Assembly (NCBI GenBank): GCA_963702595.1 | Contig: CAVPDC010000010.1 | Coordinates: 186,001 to 250,000 of the forward strand | Length of the DNA stretch: 64,000 nucleotides | Direction: 5' to 3' | Source: JALORV01 sp963702595 | GTDB lineage: Bacteria > Pseudomonadota > Gammaproteobacteria > Burkholderiales > Burkholderiaceae_F | Shown: piece after piece, positions 50,640-59,973 of the stretch | Numbering within the stretch: the stretch's first letter is position 1 | Layout: each line of letters begins with the position of its first letter | Translations under genes and position numbers: made by a program | Notes under the pieces: model-generated | What the model saw: only the letters and a program-made list of their open reading frames with translations | Told to the model about the DNA's origin: nothing | Database searches by the model: none

Positions 50640-52346
50640 TTATCCGGCGAAATAGAAGAGAAGATATGCAAGCAGCACGACGAGTACCCATAGTGCCATG
50701 CTGCGGATCGGCCGGGTGCCGCCGAGCACGCCCTGCGGTCCGGATCGCTGGCCGATCCCGGACATCGACCAATCCATGAATGTACCGGCGGCACGGGCCA
50801 CGCCCTGCCGCACTGCGTCGAACACGCGCGTCGTCGCGCCCGCGGCAGCCGGCCCCGCCCGGCGCCACAGCCAGTCGGTGTCGAGCGTGATCGTCAGCGT
50901 GCGTTTGAGCCACGGCAGCATCACGAAGAACGCCAGTCCCGAGAACAGCAGCAGCTGCAATTGCGTCAGCACATGCGCGCCGGTGTACGGCACATAGTCC
51001 ACCGCGATACGGCAGCAGGCGCGTACAGCGGCTCGGGCCAGACGCCGAGCCCGATGCACAGGAAAGCGAAGAGCGACCATCGCCCAGCGCATGCTGCCGG
51101 GCGGCTCGGCCGGTCGCAGGCCGGAGTCCTTCTGGAAGAACACGAACCAGGGGAACTTGATGCCGGCGTGCAGGAAGACGCCGGCGGAAGCGGCCGTCGA
51201 GCAGCAGCCACACCGTCAGCAGCTGGCCGTCGGCCGCGGCCTGGAGATCATCGACTTCGATGACGAAACCCGAGGTCAGCGGGAACGACGAGATCGCGAG
51301 CGCGCCGATCGTGCCGCAGACGGTCGTCAGCGGCATGGTGTGGAACAGCCCGCCGAGCTCCGAGCACTTGCGCCGTGCCGGTCATCAGCAGCACCGAGCC
51401 GGCCGACATCAGCAGCAGCGCCTTGTAGATGATGTGCGTGAAGGCGTGCGCCGCCGCGCCATTGAGCGCCATCTCGGTGCCGATGCCGATGCCGGCGACC
51501 ATGAAGCCCGACCTGGTTGACGATCGAATAGGCCAGGATGCGCCGCATGTCGTTTTCCAGCAGCGCGTAGACGATGCCGTAGAAGACCATGAACAGGCCG
51601 ACCCAGATCGAGCAGCTCGGTGCCCGGGAAAGCCGCGGAGCAGCACATACACCGCCGTCTTGGTGGTGAAGGCCGAGAGGAACACGGTGCCGCTCCACGA
51701 AGCCTCCGGATAGGCATCGGGCAGCCAGGCCGAAAGCGGCGGCGCGCCGGCGTTGACCAGGAAGCCGATCAGGATCAGCCAGTGCGCGATCGAGTCGGGC
51801 GCCATGCGCGTGAACGCGACGTTGCCGGTCGGCGCGACGTGCCCGGCGACGCCGGCAAAGAGCATCACGCCGCCGACCAGGTGGATCATCAGCGTAGCGC
51901 AGCGCCGCGCGGTACGCGCGCGGCGGTGCCGGCGCTCCACAGCACCAGCGTCGAGCCGATCGCCATCAGCTCCCAGAAGACGAACACCGTGACGCAGGTC
52001 GCCGGCCAGCGCCACGCCGATCGCGCGCGCCGGCATAGACCACGCGGCCGGCAACTTCGACGCGGCTCGTCTGGCCGAGCGCGAACAGCCCGCCACCGAA
52101 CGCCATCAGCGCGAAGATCGTCGCGAACAGCCGCGACAGCCTGTCGCCCTGCAGCGGCGTCGAGCGTGTAGCCGAGGAAGCGCAGCTGCCAGGCCGCGCC
52201 GTCCGGGCACCTGCCAGACGAGCGACCAGCGCGACCAGCGGCAGCAGCGAGCACCGCGGCACTGCGCAGCGATGCCGCGCAGCCACGGCAGCAGCAGCGC
52301 GCCGCTGATCAGCACCAGGCCCGGGATGCACGACCAGCTCAGTCAT
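50640..52346 (-). pseudogene. Mrp-type antiporter, D-type proton-channel subunit no. 3 (many frameshifts)
   Basis: About 565 codons long, from an ATG at 52346 (MTELVVHPG) to the stop at 50640. The last about 170 codons are intact and contain TLTITLDTDWLWRR and a C-terminal helix. Upstream the frame switches repeatedly: pieces such as HVAPTGNVAFTRMAPDSIAHW, PPLSAWLPDAYPEASWSGT, RRILAYSIVNQVG and MALNGAAAHAFTHIIYKALL lie in different frames. These are standard MrpD/NuoN-family motifs of a 14-helix proton-conducting subunit. Breaks are visible near 51197, 51260 and 51365, among others. Overlaps the stop of the preceding small gene (ATGA). Confidence 0.65.
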
Positions 52347-52603
52347 CGCCGGCGGCTCGTTGTCGTAGTAGGTGTCGGGCCGCTTCAGCACGCACGCCGA
52401 GCGCCTTGGCGGCCAGCGATCATCGCGGCGCAGGCCAGCGAAGCCGAACCAGGCGTGGAAACCGAACAGCCGCTCGATCTCGAAGTGCGGGTGCAGGTGC
52501 ACGAAGGGCTCCAGCAGCACCGTGAGCCGCCAGCACGACGAGGAAGATCCGCCACAGCAGGCGTGACGTTGCGCGGTTCGTCGAGCCAGTGCGTCGTGTC
52601 CAT
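52343..52603 (-). pseudogene. Small two-helix membrane protein inside the antiporter cluster (frameshifted)
   Basis: About 86 codons between D-type subunits 2 and 3, from an ATG at 52603 with GGAGG upstream. By joining frames I read MDTTHWLDEPRNV, then RLLWRIFLVVLAA, FVHLHPHFEIERLFGFHAWFGF and a conserved-looking tail LKRPDTYYDNEPPA. It would have two transmembrane helices and a His-rich loop between them. It matches none of the seven classical Mrp subunits that I know. Its stop overlaps the start of D-type subunit 3. At least two single-base breaks disturb it. Confidence 0.5.
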
Positions 52604-52609
52604 CGGATC

Positions 52610-54104
52610 TCAGCCTCCGTGCCAGCAGTCTGTCGCGCCAGCGCGAGCGGCACGCTCGGGCATGAAGAACAGCAGCACCGTCGCGGCCGCCGTGAGCGTC
52701 AGCGCCAGCACCATCGGCCAGCGGCGCTTCGCCGTGCGCGTGATCGTGTGCCGGATCGCGCTGGCGCGCGGAAAAAGGCGCGGTAGACGATCGGCAGGAA
52801 GTAGCCGGCATTGAGCAGCGTGCTCACGACGATCACGCCGACCGCCAGCCCAGTTGCGCGGCCTGCATCGCCCCCGAAAGCATGTACCACTTGCTGACGA
52901 AGCCCGCCGCCGGCGGCAGGCCGATCATCGACAGCGCGCCGATCGCAAAGGCGCCCATCGTCCACGGCATGCGCCGGCCGATGCCGTCGAGCTGGCTGAC
53001 CTCGGTCTTGTGCGCAGCGGTGTAGATCGCGCCGGCGGCGAAGAACAGCGTGATCTTGCCGAACGCGTGGGCGGCGATGTGCAGCGCCGCGCCGACCACC
53101 GACAGCGGCGCCAGCAGGGCGGCCGCCAGCACGACATAGGAGAGCTGGCTGACCGTCGAGTAGGCGAGCCGCCGCTTGAGGTTGTCGGCGCGCAGCGCGA
53201 CGATCGACGCCGCGACGATCGTGAAGCCCGCCACCGCACAGCAGCCAGTCGCCGCGCCGCCAGGCTCGCCTGCCAGCATGTCGACGCCGAAGACGTAGAC
53301 GATCACCTTCACGACGCTGAACACGCCGGCCTTGACCACCGCCACCGCATGCAGCAGCGCCGACACCGGCGTCGGCGCCACCATCGCGGCCGGCAGCCAG
53401 CGGTGCAACGGCATCAGCGCCGCCTTGCCGATGCCGAACATGTACAGCGCCAGCAGGCCGGCCAGCCCGGCGTGCCGAGCTTGCCGGCCAGGATGCCGCC
53501 GGGCGTGAAATCCGTGCGTGCCGGCGAGGTGCCAGGTGCAACAATCAGCGCCGGCAGCAGCAGCACGATCGAGGTGCCCGAGCAGCAGCGCCGAGGTAGA
53601 CGCGACCGCCGCGCGCGCGCCTCGTCGGTGCCGTGGTGCGTGACCAGCGGATAGGTGATCAGCGTCAGCAGCCTCGTAGAAGACGAACAGCGTGAACAGG
53701 TTGCCGGCGAACGCGATGCCCATCGTCGCCGCCAGCGCGAGCGCAAAGCAGACGTAGAAGCGCGTCTGGTGCGCCTCGTCGTTGCCGCGCATGTAGCCGA
53801 TCGAGTACAGCGAATTGACGATCCACAGGCCCGAGGCGATCAGCGCGAACAGCATGCCCAGCGGCTCGACCTCGAACGCGATCGGCAGGCCCGGCAGCAG
53901 CTCCACCAGCGCCACCGCCGGCCGCCCGCCGGCCAGCACCGGCGGCAGCAGCCCCACCACGTAGGCCAGCAGCAGCGCGCGCCGTGAGCCAGCGTGACCG
54001 TCTTCGCGCAGGTTCGGGCCAGCGCCCGGCCAGCGCGATCAGCAGCGCGCCGACCAGCGGGCACCAGCCAACGCCGCGCAGCATGGCCTGCTCGGGCGCA
54101 GCAT
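52610..54104 (-). pseudogene. Mrp-type antiporter, D-type proton-channel subunit no. 2 (many frameshifts)
   Basis: About 498 codons from an ATG at 54104 overlapping the stop of subunit 1, to a TGA at 52610-52612. A long intact middle part contains NSLYSIGYMRGNDEAHQTRFY, the key helix motif GIGKAALMPLHRWLPAAMVAPTPVSALLHAVAVVKAG with the proton-path Lys and the following helix, and KRRLAYSTVSQLSYVVLAAALL. MPWTMGAFAIGALSMIGLPPAAGFVSKWYML is the family block near the C-terminus. Frame breaks cluster in the first about 150 codons and the last about 80. Confidence 0.68.
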
Positions 54105-55615
54105 CAGCGCAGCCCCCCAGCAGCACCGTGGCGGCCTGCGCGCGCCGAGCCGACGGTCAACGAGGTGTCGAGGCCGAAGCAGACCGTCGCGGCCACCAGC
54201 ACGCCGGCCGGCAGCAGCATCGACCAGCGGCGCCTCGCGCGACGCCGGCGATGTCCGTCGCGCGGCTCGCGGAAATAGGCGGCCTCGACGAAGCGCCAGA
54301 CATAGGCGACGCGCGAGCAGCGACGACGCGACGATCAGGAACACCAGCCACCACTGGCCCTTCTCAAGGGCGGCGAGGATCAGATACCACTTGCTGATGA
54401 AGCCAGCGGTGCCGGGAACGCCGATCAGCGACAGCCCGCCGACCACGATGCCGAAGCTGGTCAGCGGCATGCGCCGGCCCAGGCCCTGGACGCGCGCCAG
54501 GCTGCGCGCCGCCCATGGCCAGCGCAACGCCGCCCAGCAGCATGAAGATCGCACCCTTGGTCACGCGCGTGGTTGACCAGGTGCACGATGGTCGCCGGTC
54601 AGGCCGGTCGGTCGAATCGAACGACAGGCCGAGCGACGATGTAGCCGATCTGGCGCGACGCTGGAATAGGCGAACAGGCGCTTCAGGTCGGTCTGGAAGA
54701 TCGGCGACGGTCGAGGCGACGAACATGCCGGCCAGCGCCAGCACCAGCATCGACCTCCTGCCATCGGCAGGCGCGTCGAAGACGGCGCGACTCGCCGAAC
54801 ACCGAGAAGTAGAAGCGCAACAGCACGTACACCGCCACCTTGGTCGCCGTGGCCGCGAGGAAGGCCGACACCGCCGACGGCGCATAGGCATAGGCGTTGG
54901 GCAGCCACTGGTGCAGCGGGAACAGCGCGAGCTTCAGCGACAGCCCGACGGTCAGGAAGGCCAGCGCCGCCGAGCACCGGCACGCGTGGCCGGGCACCGC
55001 GGCGAGGCGCTGCGCCATGTCGGCCAGGTTCAGCGTGCCGGTCATCAGATACAGCAGGCCGATGCCGATGACGATGAAGGTCGCGCCGATCGTGCCCAGG
55101 ATCAGGTACTGGTACGGCGGCAAGCAGCGCGCGCCGGTCGCGGCCCAGCGCGATCAGCACATAGGTCGACAGCGAGGAGATCTCCAGGAAGACAAAGATG
55201 TTGAACGCATCGCCGGTGATCGATGATGCCGAGCAGCCCCGCCAGGCACAGCAGCGAACATCGTGTAGAAGAGGTACTGCTGCTGCGGCGGCATTTCGCG
55301 CTGCGATGCTGCGCCCGGCTGTAGGGCAGCACGATCGCCGCGATGCCCGACACCAGCACCAGCATGAACGACGACAGCCGGTCGACGCGGTACTCGATGC
55401 CCCAGGGTGGCGCCCAACTGCCGATCGCATACGACACCGTGCCGCTGGCGTCCGACCTGCAGCCACAGCGCGCACGGCGAACGCGAAGGCGGCCCAGCCG
55501 CCACCAGCGCCAGTCGCGAAGGCCGCGCGCCGCGCCGACGCAACAGCACGGTGAGCGGCGCCGCGACGAGCGGGACGACGACCTGCAGCGCCGGCAGGTG
55601 GGCGGCGACGCTCAT
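54104..55615 (-). pseudogene. Mrp-type antiporter, D-type proton-channel subunit no. 1 (many frameshifts)
   Basis: About 504 codons from ATG 55615 (MSVAAHLPALQVVVPLVAAPLT), which overlaps the mrpC-like stop. Pieces in several frames give the whole subunit: WAPPWGIEYRVDRLSSFMLVLVSG, PPYQYLILGTIGATFIVIGIGLLYLMTGTLN, LSLKLALFPLHQWLPNAYAYAPSAVSAFLAATATKVAVYVLLRF, and MPLTSFGIVVGGLSLIGVPGTAGFISKWYLIL. These are hallmarks of MrpD/NuoN-like subunits carrying the Lys/Glu proton path. Frames change roughly every 60-200 bases. Confidence 0.68.
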
Positions 55616-55985
55616 CGGCGCGCTCCGGCGTCGCGCGGCCGCCGCGTCGGCGGCGAGGATATCGTCCTCCTCGATGCGTGCCGTAGGCCTCACGGATGCG
55701 CACCACGAGCGCCAGGCCGAGCGCCAGCGTGGCCACGCCGACGACGATCGCCGTCAGGATCAGCACATGCGGCAACGGATTCGAATACACGGTGAACGCG
55801 TCGCTGAGGATCGGCGCAGTGCCGCCGATCAGCTTGCCCGGCGCGATGTAGAGCAGATACACCGAGGTCTGGAAGATGCCGAGGCCCGACCAGCTTCTTG
55901 ATCAGATTGCCGCGGGCGATCACGATGAAGAGCCCCGCGATCATCAGGAACACAGTGACCGCAGTAGGTGAAGTGGCCGAGCCAT
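55612..55985 (-). pseudogene. mrpC: Mrp-type antiporter subunit C (NuoK-like), frameshifted
   Basis: About 124 codons from the ATG at 55985 to a TGA overlapping the next start. The assembled reading is VTVFLMIAGLFIVIARGNLIKKLVG, then VYLLYIAPGKLIGGTAPILSD and PLPHVLILTAIVVGVATLALGLALVVRIREAYGT, with a final acidic tail (IEEDDILAADAA). Three transmembrane helices, the LPHxLILTAIVVG motif and the length identify MrpC, the homologue of NuoK. At least three frame switches are needed. Confidence 0.7.
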
Positions 55986-55989
55986 CGCG

Positions 55990-56426
55990 TCAATCGCCGT
56001 CATTCGCGGCGCCGCGGTCGGCGAACATGTAGAAGATCTTCAGCATCACGCCGGAAACGGTGATGCGCCACGCCGACCTCGACCCAGAAGATGCCGCGGT
56101 GCTGGCCGTCCACCGGATCGCGCGTCGAGCACGAAGTAGTCGAGGAAGTTGCCACCGAGCACCAGCCCGGCAATGCCTACGCCGCGCGTAGATCAGCACA
56201 CCGGCGGCCATCATCGATTTCGACCAGCGGCTCGGGGACGACGCGGCGCGCGTCGGACAGACCATAGATCAGCGCATAGAAGATGCATCGCCGCCGCGAT
56301 GATCACGCCCGCCTGAAACCCGCCGCCAGGCCCGAAGTCGCCGTGAAACTGCACGTACAGCGCGAACAGCAGGATGAACGGCATCAAGACCTTGGCGACA
56401 ACCCGCAGGACCAGGTCGTGCTTCAT
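55990..56426 (-). pseudogene. mrpB: Mrp-type antiporter subunit B (MnhB domain), frameshifted
   Basis: About 145 codons. The start is clear: LRVVAKVLMPFILLFALYVQFHGDFGPGGGFQAGVIIAAA, with the PGGGFQ motif of the MnhB family. Then come LSDARRVVPEPLVE-like and GVLIYA pieces in other frames, and the end VSGVMLKIFYMFADRGAANDGD. The ATG at 56426 overlaps the stop of the DUF4040 gene (ATGA). Several single-base breaks lie between 55995 and 56290. Confidence 0.7.
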
Positions 56427-56980
56427 GCCTGCGTCTCCGCTCCTTCGCGACCGCGGCGCCGGCGCAGCAGCGCAACCACACCGGCGCCGGCGGTGAACAC
56501 GACCGTGGTCTCGCCCAGCGTGTCATAGCCGCGGTAACTGGCCAGCACCGCAGTCACGACATTGGGCACGCCGGTTTCCTGCAGTCTCTGCTGCAGGTAG
56601 CGCGGCACCACATGCGTGATGGATCGGCGCCGGCCGGGTCGGAAAAGGCCGGCAGCCCGAGAGTGCCGTAGACCAACAGCAGCGCCGACAGCCGACCGAC
56701 ACGGCCAGCGGCAGCCATGGCTGGTGCACGCCGCGCGCCTCCTCGCTGCGGCACAGGTGCAGCGCCCCGAGTAGCAGGACGGTCGACACGCCGGCGCCGA
56801 CCGAGGCCTCGGTCATCGCGACGTCGACGGCGTCGAGTGGCGACCAGCACGGTCGCCATCAGGAAGCTGTAGAGGCCGCCGAAAGCACGATGACACGCGA
56901 AAAGGTTGCGGTTGCGGGCGAGCACGACCACCGTCGACCGCCATCAGCACCAGCAGCACGTTGATGATCAGGGTTTCGAT
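56423..56980 (-). pseudogene. DUF4040/MbhE-type subunit (MrpA C-terminal domain equivalent), frameshifted
   Basis: Start approximate. Pieces in three frames read IINVLLVLMAV, VVVLARNRNLFACHRAFGGLYSFLMATVLVA, VDVAMTEASVGAGVSTVLLLGAL and, intact at the end, NVVTAVLASYRGYDTLGETTVVFTAGAGVVALL. The motifs DVAxTEAxVGAG (MbhD/DUF4040) and YRGYDTLGExTVxFTA (MbhE) correspond to the C-terminal part of MrpA, which is here a separate protein from the D-type channel subunits. Its stop overlaps the mrpB start. Confidence 0.65.
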
Positions 56981-57294
56981 GACGGCTCCTCCTCGGTCAG
57001 CGAGCAGCGGCTTGAGGCCGCGCACCATCGCGGCGCTGCGCCAGCGCGTGCGTCGCGGTCGGGCTGGCGAAGAACACCAGCAGCCCGACGATGAGCAGCT
57101 TGACGGCAACCAGCGTGAAGCCGGCCTGCAGCAGCAGGCCGAACAGGATCAGCCCGGCGCCCAGCGTCTCGATCACGCTGGCGGCATGCAGTCGCGAGTG
57201 TAGAAGTCCGGCATGCGCAGCATGCCGATACCGCCGATGATGCAGAACAATGCCGCCCGGCGATCAGGCTGATCCAGCTCAGCACGTCGAGCAT
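56968..57294 (-). pseudogene. mrpG: Mrp-type antiporter subunit G, frameshifted
   Basis: About 108 codons from ATG 57294, overlapping the mrpF stop. The start MLDVLSWISLIAG and fragments ACCACRTSTLATACR and a later PVATHALA-like run in shifted frames correspond to MnhG (three helices, MRMPDFYTRLHAA-type motif seen as IGMLRMPDFYTRDCMPPA in a different frame). The last part ends TEEEPSSKP at a TGA (56968-56970). Net length is a multiple of three although the frame changes in between. Confidence 0.62.
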
Positions 57295-57588
57295 CAAGCT
57301 CAAGGCGCGGTTTCCTCGCTGTGTCGCCCGGATCGCCAAGATTGCCGTGACGGAAGAACTTGAGCACGGCAATCGTGCCGATGACGTTCAGCAGACCGTA
57401 GACGATCGCCAGGTCGAGAAACTCCGGACGCCCGGTCAGGAAGCCGAACACGGCGACAGCAGCATCAGCGCACAGGTGCCCATCGGTGTTGGCGGCCTGT
57501 GCACGGTCGAAGACGGTCGGGCCAGCGCCGCGCGCACGATGGCGAGCGTGATCGTCACCAGCAGCGCGATCCCGACCGCGGCGAACAT
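57294..57588 (-). pseudogene. mrpF: Mrp-type antiporter subunit F, frameshifted
   Basis: About 98 codons. MFAAVGIALLVTITLAIVRAAL at the start is intact; then the family motif GPTVFDRAQAANT is in another frame, GTCALMLL in a third, and FGFLTGRPEFLDLAIVYGLLNVIGTIAVLKFFRHG continues the protein. Three helices and the GPTxxDRxxAxN motif define MrpF/MnhF. The start overlaps the stop of mrpE and the stop overlaps the start of mrpG. Confidence 0.7.
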
Positions 57589-58076
57589 CAGCGGCCCCCT
57601 TCGCAGCGCCGACACGCGGCGGTCCATGTCGCCCGACGTCGTGCCCTCGGCGCCGGCACGTGTGAGCGCGTGCACGAGGAACTCGCCCGGGCGGGCTTCG
57701 ACCGTAATCGTGCCCGGCGTCAGCGTGATCGAGTTCGCGTGCACGACCAGGCCAACGGTCGTCTTCTGGCTTGGCTTGAAGCTCACCATCGTCGGGCTGA
57801 TCGGCAGGCTGCGGATCGACGATGATCCGGCTGACCTCCCACGCCGACTTGACGATCTCCTTCGACAACCAGCCCCAGTAGACAACGATGCGCCAACCGA
57901 GCTGCACCGGGTGCCCCTCGGCGTCGATGTACATCCATACGCCGGGCAAACCAGAACGACAGACAGCGCGCACCCCAGCGCCCGCCAACATCAGGAAAGC
58001 CGGTGAAATAGCCCGACAGCAGCAGCCAGAACACGTACAACGCCGCCAGCGCGCTGAGCAGCTGCGTCACCTTCAT
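57588..58076 (-). pseudogene. mrpE: Mrp-type antiporter subunit E, frameshifted
   Basis: First gene of the antiporter set, from ATG 58076 overlapping the LUD gene stop (ATGA). MKVTQLLSALAALYVFWLLLSGYFTG is in frame, then FLMLAGAGV, CLSFWFARRMDV, IDAEGHPVQLGWRIVVYWGWLSKEIVKSAWEVSRIIVD and LPISPTMVSFKPSQKTT in alternating frames. The ending NSITLTPGTITVEARPGEFLVHALTRAGAEG is the MnhE signature. I can place breaks near 57997, 57975, 57930, 57810 and 57597: five in 489 bases, both insertions and deletions. Confidence 0.72.
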
Positions 58077-58765
58077 TCGTTCGCCGCGACAATGATGTGG
58101 ACACGGTACGGTCCGTGCGCTCCCAGCACGATCGTCTGCTCGATGTCACCGGTGCGCGAGGGTCCCGACACCATGTTCACGGCCCGCGGCATCATCTGCT
58201 GCGCACCGCCGTGTTCGCGACGCATCAGTTCAAATACGTCTTCCATCGTAGCCACGACCCGGCTCGCCGCAACCAGCGCGACATGGGTCTCAGGCAGCAG
58301 ATGCGTCGAGGCCGGAGAGTCGGCGCCTGACAGCAGCACCAGCGTCCCCGTCTCGGCGATCGCGCAGTAGCAGCCGGTGATGCCGACGACGTCTGCGCCC
58401 TGCGATTCGTCACGTCGCGGAGGCCGGAACTCCACCGCGAGGTTCGCCGCCTCCCAGGGCAGCTCCCGCAGCAGGGGCCACACGACCGCCCGGGCGACGA
58501 TGCCCTGGGCCGCCAGATACCGCGCCACCGCTGCGGGTGCATCGCGCATCTCGTCGACCGTCTCCACGGTGCTCGACATGCGTTCGGCCATCGCGGTGAA
58601 GTGCGCGAGCCGGTCCGCATAGGACGCAGGAAGCGGTCCGGCGGGGTGGGCGGCGAGGTAGTCCTCCGCAGCTTTGAGATCGTGGGCGGACGGCGCTTCG
58701 CGTTTCTGCGCGGTGCGGATCCGCCGCAGGATCTCGGCGCGCGCCTTCGACGTGTCGAAGCTCAT
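58073..58765 (-). CDS. LUD-domain protein (LutC/YkgG family), orphan
   Basis: 230 aa. The LUD domain of LutC takes part in L-lactate oxidation by the LutABC complex in other bacteria. The start SKARAEILRRIRTAQKRE and the core GITGCYCAIAETGTLVLLSGADSPASTHLLPETHVALV are typical, with PSRTGDIEQTIVLGAHGP at the end. No lutA or lutB gene lies nearby. Instead its start overlaps an aminotransferase stop and its stop overlaps mrpE, both by ATGA, so it is coupled to genes that are not part of a lactate pathway. It reads cleanly, unlike the antiporter genes behind it. Confidence 0.85.
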   Translation of the reverse strand: MSFDTSKARAEILRRIRTAQKREAPSAHDLKAAEDYLAAHPAGPLPASYADRLAHFTAMAERMSSTVETVDEMRDAPAAVARYLAAQGIVARAVVWPLLRELPWEAANLAVEFRPPRRDESQGADVVGITGCYCAIAETGTLVLLSGADSPASTHLLPETHVALVAASRVVATMEDVFELMRREHGGAQQMMPRAVNMVSGPSRTGDIEQTIVLGAHGPYRVHIIVAANE

Positions 58766-59964
58766 CGGGTCGCCTTTCGCACGAACGCTTCGATGCGCGC
58801 CACGCCCTGCTCGATTGCGGACTCGCTGGTCGCGTAGGAGAAACGTATGTGCTGGCCTTCTCCCTCGATACGAGGGCCAAAGTGAATGTCGGCCAGCACT
58901 GCAACCCCGGCCTCGAGCAGCAGCCGGCGACGCAGTTCCTCGGAATCACGCGCGCCGATCAGGGCGCAGGCCTGCGTGACGTTGGGCCAGGCATAGAAGG
59001 CGCCCCCCGGCGTCGCGCAGCGAAACCCCGGCACGGCGTTGAGCAGACGCACGATCAGGTCGCGACGGGCGTGAAAGCGCTTCTTCATCACCTCAGCGTC
59101 GGCCTGCGATCCGGTCAGGGCCTGCAACGCGGCCCACTGGCTGATCTGCGAGGCACACGACTCGGTGTTCGTGATCCAGCGCGTGAACACCGGCGCCAGC
59201 GCCTTGTTCGCGGTGAAGCCGATGCGCCAGCCGGTCATGGCGTAGGTCTTGCTCGCGCCGTCGGAAATGATCGTGCGTTCGCGCATGCCGGGCAGCGCCG
59301 CGATCGATACGAATTCGCCGTCGTAGACGAGCTTGCTGTAGATCTCGTCGGCATAGACCCAGACGTCGGGATGACGCCGCAGCACCGCGGCAATGGCCTC
59401 GAGATCCGCACGCGTCAGGAGCCCCCCCGTGGGGTTGTGCGGCGTGTTGAGGATCAGCAGCCGCGTTTTCGGACCGATGCGCGCCTCCAGCGCCGCCGGG
59501 TCGAACGCAAAGCCGCGTGCCTCGGCGAGCGGCAACGCGACCGGAACCGCGCCGTTGGCGACGATCTGGGACTCGTAGATCGGAAATCCGGGCACCGGGT
59601 AGATGACCTCGTCGCCGGCGCCGTAGTCCGTCACGGACGCGATCGTGTAGCCGATGAAGGGCTTCGCCCCGGCGCCGACGACAACTTCGTCGGGTTCGAT
59701 GACCAGCCCGCGCAGGTCGCCCATCGACTCGGCGGCCGCGGCGCGCAGTTCATCGATACCGGCTGACGGCGTGTAGCCGTGCCGGCCGCTGCGCACCGCC
59801 TCGACCGCCGCGTCCTGCACATGCACCGGTGTCGGGAAGTCCGGCTGACCGATGCAGAACGAGACGATGTCGGCGCCGTCGCGGATCAGCCGGTTCACTT
59901 CGGCCAGCACGACGAAGGCGTTTTCGGTGCCGAGAGCTTCGGCGCGACGACTGAGCTTGGGCAT
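58762..59964 (-). CDS. PLP-dependent class I aminotransferase
   Basis: 400 aa fold-type I aminotransferase. Conserved features: GQPDFPTPVHVQDAA, YPVPGFPIYESQ, NTPHNPTGGLLT (Asn and the pyridine-binding region), YADEIYSKLVYDG (Asp and Tyr), and SDGASKTYAMTGWRIGF with Lys239 as the Schiff-base lysine. RFSYATS near the end carries the substrate-carboxylate Arg. Close to aspartate/aromatic aminotransferases and pyruvate-type enzymes; exact substrate cannot be read. It begins 9 bases after the racemase and overlaps the LUD gene by 4 bases. Confidence 0.88.
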   Translation of the reverse strand: MPKLSRRAEALGTENAFVVLAEVNRLIRDGADIVSFCIGQPDFPTPVHVQDAAVEAVRSGRHGYTPSAGIDELRAAAAESMGDLRGLVIEPDEVVVGAGAKPFIGYTIASVTDYGAGDEVIYPVPGFPIYESQIVANGAVPVALPLAEARGFAFDPAALEARIGPKTRLLILNTPHNPTGGLLTRADLEAIAAVLRRHPDVWVYADEIYSKLVYDGEFVSIAALPGMRERTIISDGASKTYAMTGWRIGFTANKALAPVFTRWITNTESCASQISQWAALQALTGSQADAEVMKKRFHARRDLIVRLLNAVPGFRCATPGGAFYAWPNVTQACALIGARDSEELRRRLLLEAGVAVLADIHFGPRIEGEGQHIRFSYATSESAIEQGVARIEAFVRKATR

Positions 59965-59973
59965 GGCGGGCGA

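Noticed and set aside
52272..52814. Plus-strand frames through the antiporter cluster
   Set aside because: All are antisense to the Mrp subunits, whose motifs are recognisable on the minus strand despite the frameshifts.
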